64,000 nt of DNA. It comes from Candidatus Bathyarchaeota archaeon. GTDB lineage: Archaea > Thermoproteota > Bathyarchaeia > 40CM-2-53-6 > RBG-13-38-9. The DNA lies in assembly GCA_007050885.1 (NCBI GenBank), contig SMYQ01000001.1, positions 130,666 through 194,665 on the forward strand, read 5' to 3'. Below, piece by piece: positions 43,225 to 52,174 of the stretch (position 1 is its first letter; each line of letters begins with the position of its first letter). The notes under the pieces are model-generated. The model made no database searches. It was not told where the DNA came from and saw nothing but the letters and a program-made list of their open reading frames with translations. Position numbers and translations under genes: made by a program.

Positions 43225-44166
43225 TCAATTGCCTAAAAAGGTTACCATTAGGCCTTCGACGCCACCGATAAGCCAGGCAGCCAGCCTGGTGGCCAGCATT
43301 GCTGTGAACAGCAGCGGGTTTCTTGGCCGCAATTTGGCAATTTCATAGGCAAAAAGGCCTAAGATGCCGGCCAGGCTTAACAGGGCTAGAGGCGCCAGAC
43401 CCGACAGGAATATGCTGCCAAATGCGGCTGCCACCAAAATATAGGCCAGGGCCACCTGGGTGAAGAACCGCTTTTTGGATATGTGGTCGCCACCCATCCT
43501 TGAAGGATGTTTGAGATACACAATCGCTCCGTATTTTCCATATTCCATTTGCTGCTTGAAGAAATCTTTCCAGCCCGCTCTGTGGTGGTGATAAACCTTG
43601 GCGCCCTTCACGTAAGCGATTTTTCCGTGTTTAAGGAGCCGGAAGCAGAAGTCTGTTTCGAAGGCAATCGGCATCGACTCATCAAACATCACAGTTCTCC
43701 CGATGTCGGTTCTGAAGGCGAGGTTCATTGTGGGTGCACGCAGGACTTCCCGTTGGTTGATGTCATACCTTTCGTCGAAGGCCTCCCCAATTGCCCGTGC
43801 AAGTCCCCGCTCACTCTCAGGTGTCCAGCAAGACCCTGCAGCAGCGACATAGCCATTTTTGATTGCTTTTGTGAGACACGTTAGCCACCGGGAATCGACG
43901 ACGCAGTCGGAGTCTGTGAGTGCCACCACAGGCGCTGTTGCATGCGATAACCCACAGTTAAATCCGACTGGTGCGCTGCCCTTTAGTTGCACTAACTTTA
44001 TTTTCCTGCCAAATTTCTTTAGCTCTTCATAAGTTCCGTCTGTTGAGAAGGCGTCGACTACAACAACTTCCTTTGGAAAATCATTCGCGAGTATGGAATC
44101 TATGCATTTCTTTATCGTTGCTAGGGCATTTTTTACAGTCACGACCACAGTGACTTTAGGCTTCAT
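43225..44166 (-). CDS. Glycosyltransferase family 2 with C-terminal membrane segments
   Basis: 313 aa. GT-A fold: MKPKVTVVVTVKNALATIKK, VVVVDAFSTDGTYEEL, DXD-type TDSDCVVDSRW, and FETDFCFRLLKHGKIAYV. About three hydrophobic segments follow residue 230 (VALAYILVAAAFGSIFL, LLSLAGILGLFAYEIA, TAMLATRLAAWLIGG), anchoring it in the membrane. One base separates it from the upstream radical-SAM gene, so the two are coupled. Confidence 0.93.
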   Translation of the reverse strand: MKPKVTVVVTVKNALATIKKCIDSILANDFPKEVVVVDAFSTDGTYEELKKFGRKIKLVQLKGSAPVGFNCGLSHATAPVVALTDSDCVVDSRWLTCLTKAIKNGYVAAAGSCWTPESERGLARAIGEAFDERYDINQREVLRAPTMNLAFRTDIGRTVMFDESMPIAFETDFCFRLLKHGKIAYVKGAKVYHHHRAGWKDFFKQQMEYGKYGAIVYLKHPSRMGGDHISKKRFFTQVALAYILVAAAFGSIFLSGLAPLALLSLAGILGLFAYEIAKLRPRNPLLFTAMLATRLAAWLIGGVEGLMVTFLGN

Positions 44167-44167
44167 T

Positions 44168-45610
44168 TTATTCCCCTCTTGAAATTTTTCTCATGAAGCT
44201 GGCGTAATTTATTCCCGCCCGCATTATCCGCTTCATCTCCGAAACATTTCCAGCATTCCTCACAAGAGTCTTTAGTATGAACGAGGGGCGCATGTAAAAT
44301 TTTCTCATGAACTTGTCCCGTGCCTTTCTGACCTCTTCTGCATCAAGTCCTGGCTGGTCCATCAGGAAGTCAAAATGACCTTCCTTGTCGAACCATTTCT
44401 CAAATTCATCCTCTACAAGGCATCCGTTTTTGGTTGCCCACTGGTACATCTCCGTTCCTGGGAATGGAACGGCCTGCTGGAAGAAGGCCATGTCCGGGTC
44501 AAGCTCCTTTGCCATACTGAAGGTTTCTTCCATTGTTTTAGGGGTTTCTCCCGGAAGCCCGAGCATGAAGCATCCGAAGACCCGGAGTCCGGCCTTCCTG
44601 GCGCTCTTTGCGAATTCCTTGTTCATTTTCACGATTGTACCCTTTTTGATATTTTTTAGAATCTGGTCATTTCCGGATTCGTAACCCACAACCAGAAGTC
44701 TTGCTCCGGCGCTTTTCATGGTTTTCATCGTTTCATGATTCAGGTTCGCCCGGACATTCGCAGACCAGGTGAGCTTCAACTTCTTTTCGTTTATCAGGTG
44801 GCAAATGTCTTTGACCCGTCGTGTGTCTATCGTGAAGGTATCGTCCTCAATGAAAATTTCCTTTATTTCAGGCATGTTTTCGTTTATCCAGGCAAGCTCT
44901 GCGACCACATCCTCTGGAGTCCTTGCCCTGAAAACCCTCCCTGAAAAAACCTGGGGGTATTGGCAGAAGACGCACATGTTTGGGCAGCCACGGCTTGTGA
45001 GTATCTGTATCATCGGCTTCCTGGCCAGGGCGTACCCATAGTTGTTGGGGTTTAGGAATTCCTTGTATATGGGTGAGACCCACGGTATGCCGTCGAGATT
45101 TTCCACGAGCTTCGCCGGCTTGCTGTGGACAATTCTTCCCGAGCGCCGGTATGACACGCCGTCGACCCGCCAGGGCCTGTCCATGCTTTCAGCAAGCTCC
45201 GTTATTATGTAGTCATATTCCCCCCTGGCCACAAAGTCAACATTTTGGTTGAGTTTCAGCGGCAGGTCCGGAAGGGCACTGACATGCGTCCCGACGAGCA
45301 CGACATTTGCCCCAGGCGTTTTTAGTTCGTCAACATTCCTCAAATCGTTTTTGAAAGTGGGTGTTGTTACGCTCATCACCAGCAGTTCCGGTTTGAATTT
45401 CTTTAGCTTCTTGAAAGTGTCGTCCAGACTCAGCATGCCACCTTCAGCGTCGACGAGCAGAACGTCATGGTCTTTTGACTTGGCGACTCCCGCCGCATAA
45501 GCAAGCCAGATTGGATAATACAGTGTGCCGCTCTTGCTTCTTTCAGGCCATCTGCTGTCTCTGCTAACTTTGTAGTCATTCGTAGGGCCGTTCAAGAAAG
45601 CTATTCTCAC
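44168..45610 (-). CDS. B12-binding radical SAM protein
   Basis: 480 aa. The N-terminal ~170 residues form a cobalamin-binding Rossmann domain (ITPTFKNDL-like region, VVLVGTHVSALPD, GEYDYIITEL). The radical-SAM centre is CPNMCVFCQYPQVFSG (CxxxCxxC), with later GYESGNDQILKNI and FMLGLPGETPKTMEET. Relatives methylate or rearrange lipids and sugars (for example HpnJ-like enzymes). It is a good candidate for a carbon-carbon or methyl modification of the glycan or its lipid carrier. It is the first gene of this operon. Confidence 0.93.
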   Translation of the reverse strand: MRIAFLNGPTNDYKVSRDSRWPERSKSGTLYYPIWLAYAAGVAKSKDHDVLLVDAEGGMLSLDDTFKKLKKFKPELLVMSVTTPTFKNDLRNVDELKTPGANVVLVGTHVSALPDLPLKLNQNVDFVARGEYDYIITELAESMDRPWRVDGVSYRRSGRIVHSKPAKLVENLDGIPWVSPIYKEFLNPNNYGYALARKPMIQILTSRGCPNMCVFCQYPQVFSGRVFRARTPEDVVAELAWINENMPEIKEIFIEDDTFTIDTRRVKDICHLINEKKLKLTWSANVRANLNHETMKTMKSAGARLLVVGYESGNDQILKNIKKGTIVKMNKEFAKSARKAGLRVFGCFMLGLPGETPKTMEETFSMAKELDPDMAFFQQAVPFPGTEMYQWATKNGCLVEDEFEKWFDKEGHFDFLMDQPGLDAEEVRKARDKFMRKFYMRPSFILKTLVRNAGNVSEMKRIMRAGINYASFMRKISRGE

Positions 45611-45639
45611 GTAACGGGAACTTCTAAGTAATTAAAAGA

Positions 45640-46311
45640 CTACTGTCGGAAACTCTCAGATGCGAGTTGAAACCTAATTTTCAGCATGTTCCAGGCCATG
45701 GTAACCCCGTCCCAGATGCCCGTGCCTTTTGAGGTTTCCAGGTATATCGAAGGAATTTCAATATGCCTGGTTTTCAGTCTTTTTAGGCCGGCTCTCGCTG
45801 CCATTTCGATTTCGACGGAGTAACCGTCCGTCTTCCACATCAGGTCTTCCAGCGCTTCCTTCCTGAAGGCCTTGAAGCCGCAAAGGAGGTCGCCCGCCTC
45901 TGAATGGAAGAGAATTGAGAACATGGTGTTGAGAAACCGGTTACCAAAACGTTTTATGGCAGGCATATAGCCGGATGCCCTGTCCGCAAATACAATGTCG
46001 GCCCCTTTGAGCAGTTCCAGCAGTTTTGGGATGTCGCCCGGTCTGTGCTGCCGGTCTGCATCGATGAACACCAGGATGTCTGCCCCTTCCTCCACTGCGC
46101 GCCTTGTGCCCGTCCTGAGGGCGAACCCTTTGCCCTTGTTTTTTGAAAGCTTGAGGACCGTGGCGCCAGCGTCCTCGGCAGTCTTGGCCGTCTCATCTCT
46201 GGACCCGTCATCCACGACAATGACCCGGTCACAATGCTTTTTCACGTCTTTCACGACACCCCCCACATATTTTTCTTCGTTATATGCGGGTATGACCGCG
46301 AATGTTTTCAT
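45640..46311 (-). CDS. Dolichyl-phosphate-sugar synthase-like GT2
   Basis: 223 aa. GT-A signature FAVIPAYNEEKYVGGVVKDV, VIVVDDGSRDETAKTAEDAG, GKGFALRTG, FIDADRQHRPGD and ADIVFADR. GFKAFRKEALEDL is as in polyprenyl-phosphate glucose/mannose synthases. It would charge the lipid-phosphate donor used by the GT-C enzymes here. No membrane tail. ATG 46311 is ~24 nt from the TATA-like TATTAAAT, leaderless, and it faces the NodB gene. Confidence 0.92.
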   Translation of the reverse strand: MKTFAVIPAYNEEKYVGGVVKDVKKHCDRVIVVDDGSRDETAKTAEDAGATVLKLSKNKGKGFALRTGTRRAVEEGADILVFIDADRQHRPGDIPKLLELLKGADIVFADRASGYMPAIKRFGNRFLNTMFSILFHSEAGDLLCGFKAFRKEALEDLMWKTDGYSVEIEMAARAGLKRLKTRHIEIPSIYLETSKGTGIWDGVTMAWNMLKIRFQLASESFRQ

Positions 46312-46322
46312 GAGAAGCCTGG

Positions 46323-46340
46323 TTAAATATTATTAAATTA
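46323..46340. promoter_or_regulatory. Divergent promoter, DPM1-like GT2 / NodB
   Basis: Two overlapping TATA-like sequences, TTAAATAT (46323-46330) and TATTAAATT (46331-46339), lie between ATG 46311 (-) and ATG 46349 (+). The second would also fit GTG 46358 as the plus start, giving a 46-bp spacing like the other shared promoters. Confidence 0.5.
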
Positions 46341-46348
46341 CTTGTGTA

Positions 46349-47086
46349 ATGATTAATGTGATACTTACAGTCGACGTCGAGTATGATTGGGGGGCAGCCA
46401 CGACAGATAATCTGCAGTTTCTGACAGGACTTTACAACTTTTTGGATGATACAAATTCGAGGGCAACCCTGTTCGTTCTCGGGGACATTGCCGAGAAGGT
46501 GGCTGAATTCGGTGTTTCCAAGAATGTCGAGATTGCATCGCATTCGATGTCTCACGCAAATCTGCGTGAGGCCTCAGAGGAGGAACTGGTCAACGAAATC
46601 GAGGGGAGCAAGAATCTTCTTGAAAAGACGTTCGAGACGAAAGTCTATGGATTCCGGGCACCATTTTTCACACCACCCGATTCCCTCTGGGATATCTTGA
46701 AGCGGGTGGGCTACCATTATTCGTCTTCCCTGGTTGCCGGCTACTTCCCAGGAAGGTACAACAACAAGATTGAATCAAGGCCGTTTGACAAGGAGGGCAT
46801 CAAAGAGTATCCCCTTCAAAGCTTCCGTTTCCTTCATTTTCCCTTGGGCCTATCTTTCATGCGCCTGATGTATCCTGTGTCGAAGCTCATGGTGCCTAAA
46901 AAGCCCTACATGTTTTACTACCACACAACGGAGCTCCTCAGGACATGGCCGGGAGAGGAGGAGCCGCTGGGAATACGGTTGATGTACGGGATAAACCGCG
47001 GCCGCAGGGCCAGACGGCTGCTCTATTCCTTCCTGGAAAAACATGCGCCGACAAAGTCTATACGGGACCACCTACTATCTTATTAG
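46349..47086 (+). CDS. Polysaccharide deacetylase (NodB family)
   Basis: 245 aa (242 if GTG 46358 is the start). NodB homology domain: metal-binding Asp pair VILTVDVEYDWG, FLDDTNSRATLFVLGD, second motif HSMSHANLRE (H-x3-H) and GFRAPFF. It removes an acetyl or formyl group from an amino-sugar, on a nucleotide, lipid or polymer substrate. YHTTELLRTWPGEEE and a basic C-terminus follow. It converges on the ATP-grasp gene with a 12-bp overlap. Confidence 0.93.
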   Translation: MINVILTVDVEYDWGAATTDNLQFLTGLYNFLDDTNSRATLFVLGDIAEKVAEFGVSKNVEIASHSMSHANLREASEEELVNEIEGSKNLLEKTFETKVYGFRAPFFTPPDSLWDILKRVGYHYSSSLVAGYFPGRYNNKIESRPFDKEGIKEYPLQSFRFLHFPLGLSFMRLMYPVSKLMVPKKPYMFYYHTTELLRTWPGEEEPLGIRLMYGINRGRRARRLLYSFLEKHAPTKSIRDHLLSY

Positions 47087-48148
47087 GTACCTTTCCTTTA
47101 GTTCCTGGTTGGTTGACATCTCAATTGCCAGGGGCAGCCTTGAGAGCCCGGGCAGGGGGTCCCGCAGGGACATTATATCGAAGTTGGAAGTCTCACCCAG
47201 GGACCTTATGAAACGCAATATGCCACCCTGCTTGCTGAAATGTAGGATGTCCCCAAACAAAAAGTATTTACAGACAACACCCGTCCTGTATTTGGTCACA
47301 GGTTCCGTGTCGCCTTTCAGGACGATGTCCCTGTAGAGCCTGGGAAAATCGACGCCGGACCTTATTGCCAGGGCCAGTGAACCCCACCAGCGGGGGTTGA
47401 CTTCGAAAAGCACGGGCCCCTTCTTGGTTATGCCGAATTCAACCATGGCTATCCCGTGCCACTTTGTTTTCGTCATGAGCTTCTCGGCGAGCTCCCGCGT
47501 CTTCCTGTAATTTACAGAGACCCTCATGGTGCTTGGTCCACCATTGACCGGGTACTCACGTATCCGCTTGTGCTGGAAGACCGCCCGCGGCTTTCCTTTG
47601 TTGTAGAGTAGCTCCACCCCTACAGTCGCCCGTTTCTCCACTTCCTCTTGGACGATTATTTTTCCATACTTCTCCAGGAGTTCATGTCCCACTTGTTTCA
47701 TTTCCCACCTGTCTGATATTTTCCTGCTGCCTCGGCTGCCTGAACTTTTGGCCGGCTTCACCCGGATTGGGTAATCCCAATCGTCCGAGTAGCTTCGCAT
47801 GATCCATGTTTTTGGCATGGGAATTCCGAGCTTCTTGGCGAGTTTGAAAGTGTCGCCCTTGTCTCTGAATCTTTCCCAATTTCTTTTTCCGGGCAGAAGT
47901 GCGTTCTTCAGGTGTTTCTTCACTCCGAACTCGTTGGCTCCGTCGGTCACCAGGAATGCAACGTCAAATTTATCGAGTTCCAGCTCGCTGTAGTCTTTGA
48001 ACATTTTTTTGTGCCTGGTGAAACGGGAGAAAAAGCCTGTGGAAAAGCGGGCCCTGCCGAATGCCGTCACTTCGTCGCCTTTTCCAACCGAGCGAATAAT
48101 TCCCAGCGCGTGCCTCAGCTCGGCGTCGGTGACCGCTACGGAAGCCAT
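47075..48148 (-). CDS. ATP-grasp ligase (CarB/PylC-like)
   Basis: 357 aa. ATP-grasp features: KLGIPMPKTWIMRSYSDDWD, VKPAKSSGSRGSRKIS (Gly-rich lid), IIVQEEVEKRATVGVELLY, the metal site MVEFGITKKGPVLFEVNPRWWG. It joins a carboxylate to an amine using ATP. The frame is open further upstream, but ATG 48148 is 25 nt from the TATA TTTAAAAAG and is preferred. In a glycan locus it may add an amino acid to an amino sugar, alongside the FemAB-like enzyme. Confidence 0.9.
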   Translation of the reverse strand: MASVAVTDAELRHALGIIRSVGKGDEVTAFGRARFSTGFFSRFTRHKKMFKDYSELELDKFDVAFLVTDGANEFGVKKHLKNALLPGKRNWERFRDKGDTFKLAKKLGIPMPKTWIMRSYSDDWDYPIRVKPAKSSGSRGSRKISDRWEMKQVGHELLEKYGKIIVQEEVEKRATVGVELLYNKGKPRAVFQHKRIREYPVNGGPSTMRVSVNYRKTRELAEKLMTKTKWHGIAMVEFGITKKGPVLFEVNPRWWGSLALAIRSGVDFPRLYRDIVLKGDTEPVTKYRTGVVCKYFLFGDILHFSKQGGILRFIRSLGETSNFDIMSLRDPLPGLSRLPLAIEMSTNQELKERYLIR

Positions 48149-48263
48149 GTAATGACAAACGGGAACGCTTTTTAAAGAAGGGGTTCCCTTCACCTCTCGA
48201 GGTCCGGCTCCGTTCCAAACCCTCCGACAAGAACGCTTTTTAACAGCGGCCGCTTATCCGCGT
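48149..48263. promoter_or_regulatory. Divergent promoter region with repeated TATA element
   Basis: The 13-mer GAACGCTTTTTAA occurs twice, at 48163-48175 and 48231-48243. The first supplies the ATP-grasp TATA on the minus strand; the second lies 24 nt before the lysS ATG on the plus strand. Confidence 0.5.
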
Positions 48264-49760
48264 ATGAACGAGCTGATTCGCAGCAGAGTGAGGCGGTTGA
48301 AAAAGCTTCTGGATTTGGGGATAAACCCCTTTGAAGAAGTAAGGTTCGAACGCAACTCAACGACCGCCAAAATCATCAGAAACTTTTCAAAGCTCAAGCC
48401 TGGCGAGGAGACGAAGTCTTCCCGCACGATTGCCGGGAGGATTATGTCAATCCGGATTCATGGGGGCGTATCATTCGTCAAGCTTGCCGACCACAAAGGG
48501 ACAATCCAGCTCATGTTCCGCAAGGACTTTTCTCCAGAGTCGTTCAAGTTCCTGGGGGAGTACCTTGACGAAGGCGACATAGTTGGCATTACCGGTGACG
48601 TGGTCAGGACCAAGAGGGGCGAGCTGAGCATCCTCGTTTCCAAGGTCAAGCTGCTGTCAAAAGCCTTCCGACCCCTGCCAAGCGAGTGGTATGGCCTCAA
48701 GAATGTGGAAACCCGTTATAGACAGAGGTATCTGGATTTCGTAATGAATTCACAGGTCAGGGAAGACGTTGCAAGGATTTCTCGAATGATAAACGGGATG
48801 CGGGAGTATATGGTTGCCCAGGAATTTATTGAAGTCAATACGCCCGTGCTTCAACCAATTTATGGAGGCGCATTTGCCAAGCCGTTCAAGACACACCACA
48901 ACTTTCTGAAACAAGACATGTTCCTGAGGGTGGCGCCCGAGCTTTACCTGAAGAAACTGATAGTCGGGGGCTTCGACCGGGTTTTTGAAATTGGGCCCTG
49001 CTTCCGCAACGAGTCTGTCGACAGCCGCCATAACCCCGAGTTCATACAGCTTGAGGCGTACCAGGCATTTGCCAGCTATGAGGACATGATGAAGCTTGTG
49101 GAGAGTGTTGTGTCAGCAGGCGTTGAGGCCGCCACAGGGAGCACCACCACTGTTTATCAAGGAAAAAAGGTGGACTTCAAGACGCCCTGGAAACGCATCA
49201 CCATGGAAGACTCGCTTAAGGCTGCAGGGATTGACCTGTATGGCATGAGTGACAAGGAGCTACTCAGGGAGGCGAAGAAGCTCGACATAGAGGCGCTTCG
49301 GGTGGGCGACGCGATTGAAGGGATATTTTCCGAGAAGATTGAACACACGCTGATACAGCCCGTCTTTGTGACGCACTTCCCGTCAGACATAAGCCCCTTG
49401 GCCAAGAAGTTCCCCGGTACCCCGCGCATGGCGCAGCGCTTTGAGGCATATGCAGGCGGAATTGAAATAGCCAATGCATACAGCGAGCTCAACAACCCCA
49501 TTGAGCAGTATGAACGTTTCCGAGAGGAAGTGGCCCTCCGCAAGAAGCGTGTTGAGGAATACATGCCGATGGACAAGGATTATGTCCGGGCCCTGGAGTA
49601 TGGAATGCCGCCTACAGGCGGGCTGGGCATAGGCATAGCCCGGCTGGCAAGTCTTGTGGTTGACAAGTCCAGCATAAAGGAAGTTATTCCCTTCCCAACC
49701 GTTGCGGGCACGGCCGACGTAAAGAATATTGCTGAAGAGTTCAAGATAAAATTCAAGTGA
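48264..49760 (+). CDS. lysS: Lysyl-tRNA synthetase, class II
   Basis: 498 aa. N-terminal OB fold (RTIAGRIMSIRIHGGVSFVK), class II motif 1 near VAQEFIEVNTPVLQPIYGG, the LysRS motif AKPFKTHHNFLKQDMFLRVA, motif 2 FEIGPCFRNESVDSRHNPEF, and motif 3 PPTGGLGIGIARLASLV. GIEIANAYSELNNP is typical of LysRS. Many archaea use class I LysRS, so a class II enzyme is notable. TATA CGCTTTTTAA is 24 nt upstream. It ends with an eight-base convergent overlap with RPA. Confidence 0.95.
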   Translation: MNELIRSRVRRLKKLLDLGINPFEEVRFERNSTTAKIIRNFSKLKPGEETKSSRTIAGRIMSIRIHGGVSFVKLADHKGTIQLMFRKDFSPESFKFLGEYLDEGDIVGITGDVVRTKRGELSILVSKVKLLSKAFRPLPSEWYGLKNVETRYRQRYLDFVMNSQVREDVARISRMINGMREYMVAQEFIEVNTPVLQPIYGGAFAKPFKTHHNFLKQDMFLRVAPELYLKKLIVGGFDRVFEIGPCFRNESVDSRHNPEFIQLEAYQAFASYEDMMKLVESVVSAGVEAATGSTTTVYQGKKVDFKTPWKRITMEDSLKAAGIDLYGMSDKELLREAKKLDIEALRVGDAIEGIFSEKIEHTLIQPVFVTHFPSDISPLAKKFPGTPRMAQRFEAYAGGIEIANAYSELNNPIEQYERFREEVALRKKRVEEYMPMDKDYVRALEYGMPPTGGLGIGIARLASLVVDKSSIKEVIPFPTVAGTADVKNIAEEFKIKFK

Positions 49761-50652
49761 TGCCCAGGGCCGTTTCCAACTTCTTGTCGACCTCTTCCCC
49801 CGGCTCCAGGGGATAGACGCGGTTGACAACCAGTTCGTCATTGTTCATCATTTCGTTGTGCTTTATTTTCCCGTATAGTTTCAGTTCCTTCAGCAGCGGA
49901 ACCTTCTCGAGCAGGGCCCGGTATCCTGACATTTCAGCCACTTCTATTGCCTTTTCCCTTGGAATCCCTATAAGTGCCTCTGCCGCCCGCCTGAAAAATA
50001 TGGCGCGCATAGACCCCGTGGCATCCTCAACCAGGCCACTCACCATCAGCTGTTTACCTTCAGAGCTTTCAAAGAAAGGGACCCTGTCGGCGATTTGCAC
50101 AAGCGACCCCTTCACGATTACCAGTTCGCCCACCTTGACCTGGTCCAGTGTCTTTTCTTCAACAGAGGCCTTTCTTGATACTTTCAATGATGCAGGTGCA
50201 TCCTTCGGGTTGACTTCGACACTGGAGCGGTTTCCGGCGCGTACCTCAAGCCCTGCCTTTGTCTTTTTGACGTAGCCCCCGGATATGTGGATGACGTCCC
50301 CCTCTTTTATGTCCAGCTCCGCCTGTTTGTCCCAGAGGCTGGCGCGGACTTTCCCCGTTTCGTCTTCACCCATAATGTTCTGGACCTTTCCCTCGCGTTT
50401 GTCTTTTCTGAATTCGCGGGCGGGATATGCCGTTGCGACCCTCAGGAACAGTTCAATACCTGTGGTCCCTTCTTCGAGTTCCTCGACCCGCTGTGTAGCC
50501 TTCAGGTTCAACCCGAGTTCACTGGCGATTATATGCGCGGCTCCCTCCTCACTGATAAGATAGTCCAGCTCTTTCCGCTTGGCCTCTATCAGGTTCCAAA
50601 TTTCCTCTTCGGGCTTCTTTGTTTTCTCAACAATAAGTTTTACTAGCTCCAC
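49753..50652 (-). CDS. rpa: Replication protein A-like single-stranded-DNA-binding protein
   Basis: 299 aa. An N-terminal helical region (residues 1-65) is followed by at least two OB folds: VQNIMGEDETGKVRASLWDK (~90-110) with GDVIHISGGYVKKTKAGLEV, and a second around VIVKGSLVQIADRVPF and VEDATGSMRAIFFRRAAEAL. GTG 50652 is ~26 nt from AAATAAAAAC, leaderless. No Cys zinc motif is seen. It acts in replication and repair with PolD and RadA. Confidence 0.88.
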   Translation of the reverse strand: MELVKLIVEKTKKPEEEIWNLIEAKRKELDYLISEEGAAHIIASELGLNLKATQRVEELEEGTTGIELFLRVATAYPAREFRKDKREGKVQNIMGEDETGKVRASLWDKQAELDIKEGDVIHISGGYVKKTKAGLEVRAGNRSSVEVNPKDAPASLKVSRKASVEEKTLDQVKVGELVIVKGSLVQIADRVPFFESSEGKQLMVSGLVEDATGSMRAIFFRRAAEALIGIPREKAIEVAEMSGYRALLEKVPLLKELKLYGKIKHNEMMNNDELVVNRVYPLEPGEEVDKKLETALGIT

Positions 50653-50675
50653 CGAATACTTGTCAGTGAAAGTTT

Positions 50676-51236
50676 TTATTTCTTCAGGTCATTTGTGTAA
50701 CGAATGGCCATGTTTGGGAGCTCCTTTTCGAAAACTTTTGCAGGGTTCTTGTGGCCATTTTTGAAATGAATGCCCCGCTCTTCCATGAACATTTTCGCGC
50801 GCTCGGTCATATAGTCTTTGAGGCCATCGCTAAGCTCGGAAGACCTGCAGAGATTGTTGCTTACTATTATGTGGGCCAGCCAGGCCGTGTATGCAGCTTC
50901 CATTGCCCTTATCGGGTTCATTCCCTCCCCCACTAAATCATTTTTCAGGTTTTGTGCATGTACTATATGCCTGCCCCGCTCGCCACACATTTCACCCATG
51001 TAATGGGTTATGAAGCAGTTTTCAGGAGTGTAGGCAGGCAGGCCCGAATATTTTTCATTCTTTATGCGAGTTGAAAAATCTTTGATGAGTTGGAAAAAAT
51101 TGTCTTCACCATATTTTTTTGGGCTTGAGAGGATTTTCAAGATGTCCTCAGGTATCCCCGTCCTCCTAGTTCCGATTTCCATGTCTTGTATGACCTTTGG
51201 CGTTTGTTCCAATAAACGAACGTATTTTTCGGACAT
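50676..51236 (-). CDS. Hypothetical all-helical protein (186 aa)
   Basis: Not recognised. The sequence is nearly all amphipathic helix. Notable segments: CFITHYMGEMCGERGRHIVH (many His/Cys), AMEAAYTAWLAHIIVSNNLC and MTERAKMFMEERGIHFKNGH. His-rich helices could bind a metal or heme. No membrane helix. ATG 51236 lies 25 nt from the TATA CTTTTATAAACC. Lone minus-strand gene between RPA and another orphan. Confidence 0.8.
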   Translation of the reverse strand: MSEKYVRLLEQTPKVIQDMEIGTRRTGIPEDILKILSSPKKYGEDNFFQLIKDFSTRIKNEKYSGLPAYTPENCFITHYMGEMCGERGRHIVHAQNLKNDLVGEGMNPIRAMEAAYTAWLAHIIVSNNLCRSSELSDGLKDYMTERAKMFMEERGIHFKNGHKNPAKVFEKELPNMAIRYTNDLKK

Positions 51237-51300
51237 GTTTAAGACGTGACGGCCTGGTTTATAAAAGTATTACTCCACAGTAGCACTACTGTTAACGCAG

Positions 51301-52161
51301 TTAAGTCCTGACTTCCATTCCCCATCTTTCCGCATACTTAAGTGCCGAGTCACTTATACTCTTGCAGAAAATGACCATCCTTGCTGGGAGACCCAGGGAC
51401 ATCTGGCGCTCACGGAATGCTTTCAGGTGGTTGAGTCCCACATATTCCTTCTTCAGGCCCAGATAAAACTGTTTGTTGACAGGGTCCCAGGCAGCCGAGT
51501 CGAATTTCACCGAGACCTTTTCAGGACCTTCCCTGAGGACCCAGGTTTCCATCTTCAGAGGTTTCCAGACTCTGTAATGCCTGGGAAATTCCCCTACCCC
51601 TTCCCGGAAGCTGGCTTCGACAGGGTTGTAACCCGGTTCAACTGCGTAAGTGATGCCGCCTATATTCCTCGCTTCAAGCAATCCATAATGTTCCAGCAGG
51701 TTGATTGCCCTCTTGTTCCGTGGTGTCTCTTTTACGGGTCCCTTCTTTGCAGCTTCGAGGGTTTCCTTTTGTATCCCCCCACCTTTGAAAACAAGCTCCC
51801 TTGCTTTTTTCTGGAGCTTGCCCTCCTGACCCTTGGCGTAAAATATCCGGCCGAATCTTTTGCCCCCTGCGATGACGGGCTGTTCCGTGTGCAGCCAGCC
51901 CTTTTTTATTTTTGACAAGACAAGTCGCATATGCGTAGTGATATTTTTTTCAGCCGTAGTCTTTCCAATCTTCCGGCCGAACTGCATGCGGTATGTCTGC
52001 ACAAGGGACGATGACATTGAAGGCAAACGGGGCGTCAAGTAATTGAGTGCGACTTCCCAGATTTCCGATTCCGACAGGGGTCCCTTTACAAGTTCTGTCC
52101 CGACATGGTCACGCAGCGATTGCTCAAGTCCTTTTGTGGCGATGCTGATTTTCGGTCGCAC
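51301..52161 (-). CDS. Hypothetical protein, possible nuclease fold at C-terminus
   Basis: 286 aa, not recognised. The N-terminal half is basic and helical, reminiscent of a DNA-binding region (LVQTYRMQFGRKIGKTTAEK). The C-terminus, VSVKFDSAAWDPVNKQFYLG then LKKEYVGLNHLKAFRERQMS and RMVIFCKSISDSALKYAERW, has the rhythm of a PD-(D/E)xK-type domain, but the full catalytic set is not obvious. GTG 52161, ~23 nt from the TATATAATTAAA element at 52175-52188. Confidence 0.75.
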   Translation of the reverse strand: MRPKISIATKGLEQSLRDHVGTELVKGPLSESEIWEVALNYLTPRLPSMSSSLVQTYRMQFGRKIGKTTAEKNITTHMRLVLSKIKKGWLHTEQPVIAGGKRFGRIFYAKGQEGKLQKKARELVFKGGGIQKETLEAAKKGPVKETPRNKRAINLLEHYGLLEARNIGGITYAVEPGYNPVEASFREGVGEFPRHYRVWKPLKMETWVLREGPEKVSVKFDSAAWDPVNKQFYLGLKKEYVGLNHLKAFRERQMSLGLPARMVIFCKSISDSALKYAERWGMEVRT

Positions 52162-52174
52162 ATAATACTAATAC

